NCBI RefSeq assembly: GCF_005144885.1 | Contig: NZ_CP039690.1 | Location: forward strand, 4,043,001 to 4,107,000 | Reading direction: 5' to 3' | DNA: 64,000 nt | Source: Phreatobacter stygius | GTDB lineage: Bacteria > Pseudomonadota > Alphaproteobacteria > Rhizobiales > Phreatobacteraceae | Part shown: one piece after another, positions 30,947 through 38,541 of the stretch | How positions within the stretch are numbered: position 1 is the stretch's first letter | How the letters are laid out: the number at the start of each line of letters is the position of its first letter | Made by a program: the position numbers and the translations under genes | Notes under the pieces: generated by a model | What the model saw: only the letters and a program-made list of their open reading frames with translations | What the model was told of the DNA's origin: nothing | Database searches by the model: none

Positions 30947-31978
30947 ATGAAAGCTCTATTGGCGGTGGGCTTCGTGCTCGCCATGGTGTTTGGAACCGCG
31001 GCGCCGGCGGCGGCCCAGAAGACCCGTGTCACCATCTACACCGCGCTCGAGAACGAACAGCTCGCGCCGTTCAAGCAGGCGATCGAGGCGGCGGTGCCGG
31101 GTGTCGACGTCGCCTGGTTGCGCGACTCGACCGGCGTCATCACGGCGCGCTTTCTGGCCGAGCGCGAACGGCCGCAGGCCGACATGGTCATGGGGCTGGC
31201 GGCTTCGAGCCTCTTGATGTTCGAACAGGCCAATCTGCTCGAAGCCTATACGCCGCGCGGCGTCGAGGCCTTGAAGCCGGCGTTCCGCGATCAGGCCGTG
31301 CCGGTCACCTGGACCGGCATGGATGCCTTCCTCGGTGTCATTTGCTTCAACACGGTCGAGGCGCGCAAAGCCAATGTGGCGGTGCCGGCGACCTGGCGCG
31401 ATCTCACCGTGCCCGCCCTGCGCGGCCAGATCGTCATGCCGCATCCGGCCTCGTCCGGCACCGGCTATCTGATGGTCGCCATGTGGCTGCAGCTGATGGG
31501 TGAAGAGGCCGGCTGGCGCTTCATGGACCAGTTGCACGAGAACGTCGCGACCTACACCCATTCCGGCTCGGCGCCCTGTGTCCAGGCGGCGCGTGGCGAG
31601 CGTATCGCCGGCATCTCGCTCGACATGCGCGGCGCGCGTGAACGCACGCAGGGCGCGCCGATCGAGGTCGTGGTTCCCGCCGAAGGCACCGGCTGGGACA
31701 TGGAGGCCGCGGCGATCGTCCGTGGCCGTCCCCAGGCGCAGACGGATGCGGCGCGCCGCATCATGGACTGGGTCGCGACCAAGGGTGCCAATGAGCTCTA
31801 TGCGCGATCTTATGCGGTGGTAGCCTATCCCGGCATCACCAGCGCGCCGGCGAATTATCCGGCCAATGCGGAAGCCCGCATGTTCGCCAATGATTTCGGC
31901 TGGATGGCCTCGAACCGCACGCGCGTCCTCGCCGAGTGGTCGCGCCGTTACGAGGCCAAGGCGGCGGCGCGCAACTGA
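30947..31978 (+). CDS. 2-aminoethylphosphonate ABC transporter, substrate-binding protein
   Basis: The ATG at 30947 follows GGGAGGGGA and gives 343 residues. A cleavable signal peptide (1-24, ending AAAQ) is followed by a type 2 periplasmic binding fold of the iron(III)/aminoethylphosphonate kind (VTIYTALENEQL, PHPASSGTGYLMVA). It would capture aminoethylphosphonate in the periplasm. A hairpin follows before the ATPase gene. Confidence 0.9.
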   Translation: MKALLAVGFVLAMVFGTAAPAAAQKTRVTIYTALENEQLAPFKQAIEAAVPGVDVAWLRDSTGVITARFLAERERPQADMVMGLAASSLLMFEQANLLEAYTPRGVEALKPAFRDQAVPVTWTGMDAFLGVICFNTVEARKANVAVPATWRDLTVPALRGQIVMPHPASSGTGYLMVAMWLQLMGEEAGWRFMDQLHENVATYTHSGSAPCVQAARGERIAGISLDMRGARERTQGAPIEVVVPAEGTGWDMEAAAIVRGRPQAQTDAARRIMDWVATKGANELYARSYAVVAYPGITSAPANYPANAEARMFANDFGWMASNRTRVLAEWSRRYEAKAAARN

Positions 31979-31992
31979 GCAAAGAAGCGGTT

Positions 31993-32019
31993 GGGCGGGC
32001 CGCGCCTCGCGGCTCGTCC
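31993..32019 (+). repeat. Hairpin between binding-protein and ATPase genes
   Basis: GGGCGGGCCGCG (31993-32004) can pair over all 12 positions (two G-U) with CGCGGCTCGTCC (32008-32019) around a 3-nt loop. There is no T-run after it. Hairpins at this place in ABC operons often stabilise the upstream message, giving more binding protein than membrane components. Confidence 0.6.
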
Positions 32020-32051
32020 GTCCGGTGACACGACGAGCGTGAGGTGCGCCT

Positions 32052-33173
32052 ATGCTTCGTGATGATCCCTTGGCAACGTCGACAGCGCCCTTTCTCAGCA
32101 TTCGTGGGCTGGTCAAGCGCTTCGGCAGCTTCACCGCGCTCGACACCGTCGATCTCGACGTTGCGCGCGGCGAGTTCGTCTGTTTTCTCGGGCCCTCCGG
32201 TTGCGGCAAGACGACCCTGCTGCGCGCCATTGCCGGGCTCGAACGGCAGAATGCCGGCTCGATCACTCTGGCGGGCCGCGACGTGTCTGAGGCTCCGCCT
32301 TCGGAGCGCGACTTCGGCATCGTCTTCCAGTCCTATGCGCTGTTTCCCAATCTGACCATTGCCGACAATATCGGCTACGGGCTGGTCAACCGGCGGCAGC
32401 CAAAGGCCCAGATCGCAGCACGGGTCGCCGAACTCCTGGCGCTCGTCGGCCTGCCCGAGCAGGGGCTCAAATATCCGGTGCAGCTCTCCGGCGGCCAGCA
32501 GCAGCGTGTCGCGCTTGCCCGGGCGCTGGCCACCGTGCCGAGCCTGCTCCTGCTCGACGAGCCGCTCTCCGCGCTCGATGCCCGGGTGAGGATGCGCCTG
32601 CGCGACGAGATCCGCGGCATCCAGCGCCAGCTCGGGGTCACCACCATCATGGTGACCCACGACCAGGAGGAGGCGCTGACCATGGCCGACCGCATCGTGG
32701 TGATGAACCAGGGCGTCATCGAGCAGATCGGCACGCCCTTCGAGATCTACAGCCATCCCGCGACCGCTTTCGTCGCCGATTTTGTTGGCCACATGACCTT
32801 CCTCGACGCAATCGTGACGGGGCCGGGCAAGGTCAAGGTCGGCGAGCTCGAACTCGACGTGGCGCACTGCCAGGACTATCGCCCCGGCACGGCGGTGCGC
32901 CTGGCGATGCGCCCCGAGGATGTCCGCACCCGCAGCATCGATGCGGCAACGCCGAACCGGTTCGAGGCAAGGGTCGGACGGCTGGCTTTTCTCGGTGCGT
33001 TCTGCCGCGCCGAACTGGCACCGCTGGCGTCGCCCGGCATTCCGATCTCGGCCGATTTCTCCACCAATGCCATGCGCGATCTCGAGATCGCCGCGGGCCA
33101 GACACGCTTCGTCGCCTTCCCGCCGGAGTCCTTGCGGGTGTTTCCCCGCGAGGACAGGGGAGCTCGGGCATGA
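32052..33173 (+). CDS. phnT: 2-aminoethylphosphonate ABC transporter, ATP-binding protein
   Basis: The 373-residue ATPase has Walker A GPSGCGKTT (about 47-55), the Q-loop FQSYALFP, the signature LSGGQQQR, Walker B LLLLDEP and the switch His in MVTHDQ. A C-terminal regulatory TOBE-like domain runs from about 270. Its stop overlaps the permease start by four bases. PhnT is the best fit from context; spermidine/putrescine-type ATPases look alike. Confidence 0.92.
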   Translation: MLRDDPLATSTAPFLSIRGLVKRFGSFTALDTVDLDVARGEFVCFLGPSGCGKTTLLRAIAGLERQNAGSITLAGRDVSEAPPSERDFGIVFQSYALFPNLTIADNIGYGLVNRRQPKAQIAARVAELLALVGLPEQGLKYPVQLSGGQQQRVALARALATVPSLLLLDEPLSALDARVRMRLRDEIRGIQRQLGVTTIMVTHDQEEALTMADRIVVMNQGVIEQIGTPFEIYSHPATAFVADFVGHMTFLDAIVTGPGKVKVGELELDVAHCQDYRPGTAVRLAMRPEDVRTRSIDAATPNRFEARVGRLAFLGAFCRAELAPLASPGIPISADFSTNAMRDLEIAAGQTRFVAFPPESLRVFPREDRGARA

Positions 33174-34882
33174 GCGCCGCTACCGCGACATTGCGTGCCG
33201 GTGCTCCGGCCCGGCATAGAGCGACACAGGGGCGCGAGAGCCTGGTCGCAACGGTGCTGGTCTGGGGTCTCTGCGCGATCCTGGCGCTCATCATCGCGCT
33301 GCCGTTATGGGCGCTGCTGTCCAAGAGCTTTCAGAACGCCGATGGCGGCTTCATCGGGCTGGCGAATTACCTGCGCTATGTCTCGACGCCGACCCTGTTC
33401 GTTTCGCTGTTGAACAGCGTCATGATCGCCGCGTTGACCACCGTGATCGTCGTGCCGTTGGGGTTTGTCTATGCCTATGCGCTGACCCGCAGCTGCATGC
33501 GGCTGAAGCCGCTGTTCTACGCGCTGGCGCTCCTGCCGATCTTCGCGCCGTCGCTGCTCTCGGCTCTGGCGCTGATCTATGTGTTCGGCAACCAGGGCCT
33601 TTTGAAGGGGTGGCTCGTCGGCGGCTCGATCTACGGACCGATCGGTATCGTCGCCGGCCAGGTGTTCTATTGCCTGCCTTATAGCGTCCTGATCATGGTG
33701 ACCGCCTTGTCGATCGCCGACGGGCGGCTCTATGAGGCCGCCGAGGCACTCGGCACCTCGCGTGCCCGGGTGTTTCGCACGGTGACCTTGCCCGGCGCCC
33801 GCTATGGGCTGATCTCGGCCCTGTTCGTGGTGTTCACCCTCTCGGTCACCGATTTCGGCATCGCCAAGGTGATCGGCGGCAATTTCGCGGTGCTCGCCAC
33901 CGACGCCTACAAGCAGGTCGTCGGCCAGCAGGATTTCGAGATGGGCGCGGTCGTCGGCATGATCCTGCTGATCCCGGCGGTGATCGCCTTTCTGGTCGAG
34001 CGGGCCGCGCAGAAGCGGCAAGTGGCCTTGCTCTCGGCGCGCGCGGTGCCCTTCGAGCCGCGCCGCCGTTTCGGTCGCGACGCCCTGCTGACGCTCTACT
34101 GCCTCGTTGTCGGCGGGCTGGTGCTGGCGCTTTATGGCGTCGCGGTCTGGGCGTCGTTCATCCGCTACTGGCCCTACAACCTGTCGCTCACGACGGCGAA
34201 TTACGACTTCGCCAATTTCGAGCCGACCGGCTGGCAGCCCTATTTCAATTCGGTCGTCATGTCGGCGGCGGTGGCGGTGATCGGCACGGTCCTGGTGTTC
34301 ACCGGCGCCTATGTGGTCGAGAAGCTGAAAGTCGCGCCGATCGGCCGGCAGGTCGCCAGTTTCCTGGCGCTGCTTCCGATGGCGGTTCCCGGCCTGGTCC
34401 TGGGCCTGGGTTATGTGTTCTTTTTCAACGCGTCGTGGAACCCGCTCAACGTGCTCTACGGCACGCTGACGATCCTGGTGATCAACTGCATCGCGCATTT
34501 TTATACGACCGGCCATATCACCGCGACCACGGCCCTGAAGCAGATCGATCCGGAATTCGAGGCGGTGTCGGCGGCGCTGAAGGTGCCGTTCTGGGTGACG
34601 TTCCGGCGCGTCATGGTGCCGATCTCGATGCCGGCGATCCTCGACATCGCGGTCTTCATGTTCGTCAACGCGCTGACCACGGTCTCGGCGGTCATCTTTC
34701 TCTATGGCGGCGACAGCAAGCTCGCCTCCGTTGCGATCGTGCATATGGACGAGGCCGGCGCCATCGCAGCCGCGGCGGCAATGGCGACCTGCATTCTGTT
34801 CACCGCCATCCTGGTGCGCGGGCTGCACATTCTGGTCGAAAGGACGCTGCTTGCGCGCCTTCAGGTCTGGAGGCGACGCTGA
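33170..34882 (+). CDS. 2-aminoethylphosphonate ABC transporter, fused permease
   Basis: This 570-residue integral membrane protein contains two permease units. Each ends in a coupling segment: YEAAEALGTSRARVFRTVTL in the first half and FEAVSAALKVPFWVTFRRVM in the second. It thus does the work of PhnU and PhnV in one chain, as in iron(III)-type transporters. About twelve spans are expected. It overlaps the ATPase gene (ATGA) and the next start (TGATG). Confidence 0.92.
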   Translation: MSAATATLRAGAPARHRATQGRESLVATVLVWGLCAILALIIALPLWALLSKSFQNADGGFIGLANYLRYVSTPTLFVSLLNSVMIAALTTVIVVPLGFVYAYALTRSCMRLKPLFYALALLPIFAPSLLSALALIYVFGNQGLLKGWLVGGSIYGPIGIVAGQVFYCLPYSVLIMVTALSIADGRLYEAAEALGTSRARVFRTVTLPGARYGLISALFVVFTLSVTDFGIAKVIGGNFAVLATDAYKQVVGQQDFEMGAVVGMILLIPAVIAFLVERAAQKRQVALLSARAVPFEPRRRFGRDALLTLYCLVVGGLVLALYGVAVWASFIRYWPYNLSLTTANYDFANFEPTGWQPYFNSVVMSAAVAVIGTVLVFTGAYVVEKLKVAPIGRQVASFLALLPMAVPGLVLGLGYVFFFNASWNPLNVLYGTLTILVINCIAHFYTTGHITATTALKQIDPEFEAVSAALKVPFWVTFRRVMVPISMPAILDIAVFMFVNALTTVSAVIFLYGGDSKLASVAIVHMDEAGAIAAAAAMATCILFTAILVRGLHILVERTLLARLQVWRRR

Positions 34883-36273
34883 TGCTCCCCCGCCACGGTT
34901 CCGGTTCGGCTTCGGTCGCGCAATCGGAAAGCGACACCAATCTGACCGACCGGCGCCGCGCCTGGCAGGCGCGGTCTCTCGATGCTCCGACGCAACGGGT
35001 CCTGGCCGAGGATGCGCGCCATTTCCTGCACCAATCGGTGTCGACCCCGTGCCTGAATGCGATCGCCAAGGCGGAGGGACTGTACATTCAGGACGTCGCC
35101 GGCCGGCGCTACATGGATTTTCACGGCAACAACGTCCATCACATCGGTTATGGCCATCCGCGATTGAAGGCGGCCATCACAAAGCAGATGGACGACCTGC
35201 CCTTCGCGCCGCGGCGCTACGCCTGCGAGCCGGCCGTGCTGCTGGCGGAAAAGCTTGCGGCCATCGCACCCGGCAACCTCTCGAAGGTGCTGTTCACGAC
35301 CGGCGGATCGGATGCCGTCGAGGTTGCCGTCAAGGTGGCGCGCGCCGCCACCGGGCGGTTCAAGACCCTGTCGTTCTGGGATGCCTTCCATGGCGCGGGC
35401 TTCGGGGCGGCGAGCCTGTCGGGCGAGGCGCTGTTCCGGTCCGGTCCGGCGGCGCCGCTCCTCGCCGGTGCGCAGCACGTGGCGCCGTTCGGCTGCTATC
35501 GCTGCCCTTACGGCCATCCCGTCGACGGCGACGGACAGCCTGATCTCGACCGCTGCCACATGGCCTGCGCGACCATGGTGGACTATGTGCTGTCGCGTGA
35601 GGGCGACGTCGCGGCGGTGATCGCCGAGCCGGCGCGCGCGGTGCCCTATCTGCCGCCGCCGGGTTATTGGCGTGCGGTCCGCGAAGCCTGCGACCGGCAC
35701 GGCGTGCTGCTGATCTTCGACGAGATCCCGACCGGCCTCGGCAAGACCGGCCGCATGTTCGCCTGCGAGCACGACGGCGTCGTGCCCGACATCCTGGTGC
35801 TCGGCAAGGGGCTCGGCGGCGGCATCCTGCCGATCGCCGCCGTCATCGCGCGGCCCGAACTCGACGTCGGCGGCGCCTACGCCTTCGGCCATTACACCCA
35901 CGAGAAGAACCCGGTGACGGCGCGCGCCGCGCTCACCACGATCGAGATCATCGAGGAGGAAGGGCTGGTCGAGAACGCCGCCCGTGTCGGAGCGGTCGCC
36001 CTGGCACGCCTGCACGACATGAAGCGGCGTCTGCCGGCCATTGGCGACGTGCGCGGCCGCGGCCTGCTCCTCGGCATTGAACTGGTCAAGAGCCGGACGA
36101 CCAAGGAGCCGGCCTTCGATCTCGCCGAGCAGGTGATGTACCGGGCGCTCGATCGCGGACTGTCGTTCAAGACGACCATGGGCAATGTGCTGACCCTGAC
36201 GCCGCCGCTGATCGTCACCGAGGCCGAGATGCATCGCGCCCTCGATATCCTGGAGGAAGCGATTGCCGGTTAG
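34882..36273 (+). CDS. pbfA: Class III aminotransferase-like enzyme, probable (R)-1-hydroxy-2-aminoethylphosphonate ammonia-lyase
   Basis: The 463-residue PLP-dependent protein starts at the ATG overlapping the permease stop, behind GGAGGCG. Class III features are TTGGSDAVEVAVKVAR, FDEIPTGLGKTGRMFA and the PLP lysine K309 in LGKGLGGGILP. A Cys-rich insert (GCYRCPYGHP ... CHMAC) is also present. Homologues in phnW-phnY-phnA clusters are PbfA, which eliminates ammonia from the (R)-1-hydroxy compound to give phosphonoacetaldehyde. Its operon position here supports that over a transaminase role, but the reaction itself is not provable from sequence. Confidence 0.82.
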   Translation: MLPRHGSGSASVAQSESDTNLTDRRRAWQARSLDAPTQRVLAEDARHFLHQSVSTPCLNAIAKAEGLYIQDVAGRRYMDFHGNNVHHIGYGHPRLKAAITKQMDDLPFAPRRYACEPAVLLAEKLAAIAPGNLSKVLFTTGGSDAVEVAVKVARAATGRFKTLSFWDAFHGAGFGAASLSGEALFRSGPAAPLLAGAQHVAPFGCYRCPYGHPVDGDGQPDLDRCHMACATMVDYVLSREGDVAAVIAEPARAVPYLPPPGYWRAVREACDRHGVLLIFDEIPTGLGKTGRMFACEHDGVVPDILVLGKGLGGGILPIAAVIARPELDVGGAYAFGHYTHEKNPVTARAALTTIEIIEEEGLVENAARVGAVALARLHDMKRRLPAIGDVRGRGLLLGIELVKSRTTKEPAFDLAEQVMYRALDRGLSFKTTMGNVLTLTPPLIVTEAEMHRALDILEEAIAG

Positions 36274-36348
36274 CCCTGAACCGAACCGGCCCTGGTTGAT
36301 GTCCAGCGGCGCCGCAGCGGCGCATGGGCCTTGCCGCGTCCTTGCCCG

Positions 36349-37317
36349 TCACGCCCGCGGGTGGGCGCTCTCATAGACCTTGAGCAGTGCCGCGGTATCG
36401 ACCTCGGTATAGATCTGGGTCGTCGACAGCGAGGCGTGGCCGAGCAGTTCCTGGATCGAGCGCAGGTCGCCGCCCCGGCCGAGCAGGTGGGTGGCGAAGG
36501 AATGGCGCAGCGCATGCGGCGTCGCGCTGTCGGGCAGGCCGAGAGCGCCGCGCAGCCGCTCCATGGTCAGCTGGATGATCCGCGGCGACAGCGGGCCGCC
36601 CTTGACCCCGACGAACAGCGGGTCATCAGCGCCGAGGCTCCACGGACAGATTTTCCGATAGTCCGCGATGGCATCGGCGACCTTGGCGATGACCGGCACC
36701 TGGCGCACCTTCTCGCCCTTGCCGGTGACCGTCACCTGGCCGTTGGCGCCGGGCGGCGGCGCGTCGCCCTGCTTCAGCCCGAGCGCTTCCGAGATGCGCA
36801 GGCCCGAGCCGTAGAGCAGGCCGAGCACGGCAGCGTCGCGTGCGATCACCCAGGGCGCGGCATCGTCATGGTCGCGGGCGGCGGCGGAAGCGACCCGGCG
36901 CGCGGCCGGCATGGCCAGCGGCCGCGGCAGCCGGCGCGCGACCTTGGGCGAGCGGATCGCGGCAAAGGCGGCCATCCGGCCTTCGCCGTCACGCTCCAGG
37001 AAGCGGGTGAACGAGCGGATCGCGGCGAGTGCCCGGCTGATCGAGGCTGGATCGAGCTTGTCGGCGCGGCGTTTCGCCATGAAGGCGCGCACGTCGCGCG
37101 GCGCGATGGCGCCGAGCGCCGTCAGCGACACCGTTTCGCCGAGATGGCCGGACAGGAAGCCCAGGAACACCCTGGCATCGCGGCCATAGGCTTCCAGCGT
37201 CTTCGGCGACAGGCGTTTTTCGGTGCCGAGATAACGCAGCCAGCGCCCGACCGCCGCGACCGTATCGGCCGCGGCGCCGGGCATCAAAAGATCAGCGGGC
37301 GCATCGAAGTCGGACAT
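36349..37317 (-). CDS. xerC: Tyrosine recombinase XerC
   Basis: The 322-residue recombinase has all six catalytic residues: R174 (SGLRISEAL), K200 (GKGEK), H268 and R271 (HALRHSFATHLL), H294 (LGHASLSTTQIYT) and Y303. The N-terminal SAM-like DNA-binding domain covers about 15-115. It would resolve chromosome dimers at dif with XerD. XerC rather than a phage integrase is indicated by its length and housekeeping surroundings, with no att sites or phage genes. Confidence 0.92.
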   Translation of the reverse strand: MSDFDAPADLLMPGAAADTVAAVGRWLRYLGTEKRLSPKTLEAYGRDARVFLGFLSGHLGETVSLTALGAIAPRDVRAFMAKRRADKLDPASISRALAAIRSFTRFLERDGEGRMAAFAAIRSPKVARRLPRPLAMPAARRVASAAARDHDDAAPWVIARDAAVLGLLYGSGLRISEALGLKQGDAPPPGANGQVTVTGKGEKVRQVPVIAKVADAIADYRKICPWSLGADDPLFVGVKGGPLSPRIIQLTMERLRGALGLPDSATPHALRHSFATHLLGRGGDLRSIQELLGHASLSTTQIYTEVDTAALLKVYESAHPRA

Positions 37318-37365
37318 GCGTTGACCATGCCACGGACCGGTTCATGCCCGGTGAACGCCGGCCGA

Positions 37366-37845
37366 TCAGTGATCGAGTTCGCCGATATGTTTCTGGGCAT
37401 AGAGCTGGATGCCGACCGTCTTGATCACGTCGAGCTGGGTCTCCAGGAAGTCGATATGGCCTTCCTCATCGGTCATCAGCGCGATGAACAGGTCGCGCGA
37501 AGGGTAGTCCTTGACCGTCTCGCAATAGGCGGCGGCCTCCTGGTAGAGCTTGCGGGCACCGATCTCGGCCTTCAGGTCGCAGCCGATGACCTCCTTGATG
37601 TCCTGGCCGATCTCCAGCGGATCGAGCACCTGCAGGTTCGGATGGCCCTCGAGAAACAGGATCCGGTCGATGAACTTGTCGGCATGGACCATCTCCTCGA
37701 TGGATTCCTTGCGCCAGGTCTTGGCCAGCTCCTTGAAGCCCCAATTGTCGAGCATGCGGTAGTGCAGCCAGTACTGACTGACGGCGGTCAGCTCGCTGCG
37801 CAGGCCCTTGTTCAGATATTCGATGACCTTCTTGTCGCCCTTCAT
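37366..37845 (-). CDS. bfr: Bacterioferritin
   Basis: The 159-residue four-helix protein stores iron and forms a 24-mer with haem. Every ferroxidase ligand is present (E18, E51, H54, E94, E127, H130), as is the haem ligand M52. The start MKGDKKVIEYLNKGL is the invariant family N-terminus. It lies downstream of bfd on the same strand with 187 bp between, and an Irr-like box stands 51 bp upstream of its start. Confidence 0.97.
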   Translation of the reverse strand: MKGDKKVIEYLNKGLRSELTAVSQYWLHYRMLDNWGFKELAKTWRKESIEEMVHADKFIDRILFLEGHPNLQVLDPLEIGQDIKEVIGCDLKAEIGARKLYQEAAAYCETVKDYPSRDLFIALMTDEEGHIDFLETQLDVIKTVGIQLYAQKHIGELDH

Positions 37846-37896
37846 GAGCCTCGTCCTTGTGCTGATTGCGCCAGCCATGCCTGATTGCCGAGCCAG

Positions 37897-37913
37897 TTTA
37901 TAATTATTCCAGA
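37897..37913. promoter_or_regulatory. Irr/ICE-like iron-control box upstream of bfr
   Basis: TTTATAATTATTCCAGA matches the remembered ICE consensus TTTRGAAYNRTTCYAAA at 15 of 17 positions and is AT-rich in GC-rich DNA. Irr is known to control bfr in several Rhizobiales. The consensus was recalled, not looked up. Confidence 0.6.
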
Positions 37914-38032
37914 CAAGAGCGCAAGACTGAGCACGGCCGCTGACGCGTGTCAGCGCATCGCCGACGACGGCACAGGCGTGGCCCGAAGCGGAGCGGGTAG
38001 GTGGACCGTCAGGAGGTTCGGAGGGAAAGGGC

Positions 38033-38278
38033 CTATTCGGCCGCGACGAGGTGCGGCGCCTCGTGATGCGCGCATTGGCCGACCGGGCAGGTCGTGCAGC
38101 CCTGGTCGACACCGGCTTCGCGCATGATCGCCAGGATGGTGCGCGCGCAACGCCCGCAATTCGGGCTGCAGCCGAGGCAGCTATAGACCTCGCCCACCGC
38201 ACGCGGACATTCCGGGCCGTCACCGAGACACGCTCTCACGTCGTGGTCGCTGAACACATTGCAATGGCAAACGATCAC
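38033..38278 (-). CDS. bfd: Bacterioferritin-associated ferredoxin
   Basis: A GTG start at 38278, 6 nt after GGGGCGGAGA, gives 81 residues; the longer frame from 38332 has a basic N-terminus without similarity. C4 and C6 (VCHC) plus the CxxC pair at 41/44 (NCGRCA) supply the [2Fe-2S] cluster of a BFD-like domain. C34 and C37 (SCLGC) are additional. Bfd donates electrons to mobilise iron from bacterioferritin, whose gene follows. A Cys- and His-rich C-terminal tail (CTTCPVGQCAHH) extends beyond the E. coli form. Confidence 0.92.
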   Translation of the reverse strand: MIVCHCNVFSDHDVRACLGDGPECPRAVGEVYSCLGCSPNCGRCARTILAIMREAGVDQGCTTCPVGQCAHHEAPHLVAAE

Positions 38279-38379
38279 TGCGTGTCTCCGCCCCTGCCTC
38301 GCGCGAGAAATGCCGCGGAGCGTCGAGGGCACCCATTGTCTAGCGTGAAAACCTCATGATTTCAACGACTTGATATGAA

Positions 38380-38396
38380 TTTAGAGGCGTTCGAAA
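38380..38396. promoter_or_regulatory. Irr/ICE-like box upstream of bfd
   Basis: TTTAGAGGCGTTCGAAA fits the same recalled consensus at 14 of 17 positions. The half-sites are TTTAGAG and, on the other strand, TTTCGAA. It lies 101 bp upstream of the bfd start in the divergent bfd-priA gap, which otherwise shows no clear feature. Confidence 0.45.
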
Positions 38397-38541
38397 GAGT
38401 CCCGCAAGTGGCAGAAGTGCTGACGTTTTTCGCCAAGTAGCGAATCATTCCAAACTGGAAACGCTGGTTCCGGGCAGCAGCCATTCGCTCGCGCGGCGGC
38501 GCGGGATAGCCCGTGCGCGGAATCCGGGCTAGGCCTTTGCC

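Noticed and set aside
36349-37317. XerC-like gene as a phage or island integrase
   Set aside because: Its length and motifs fit chromosomal XerC, and no tRNA attachment site, direct repeats or phage genes surround it.
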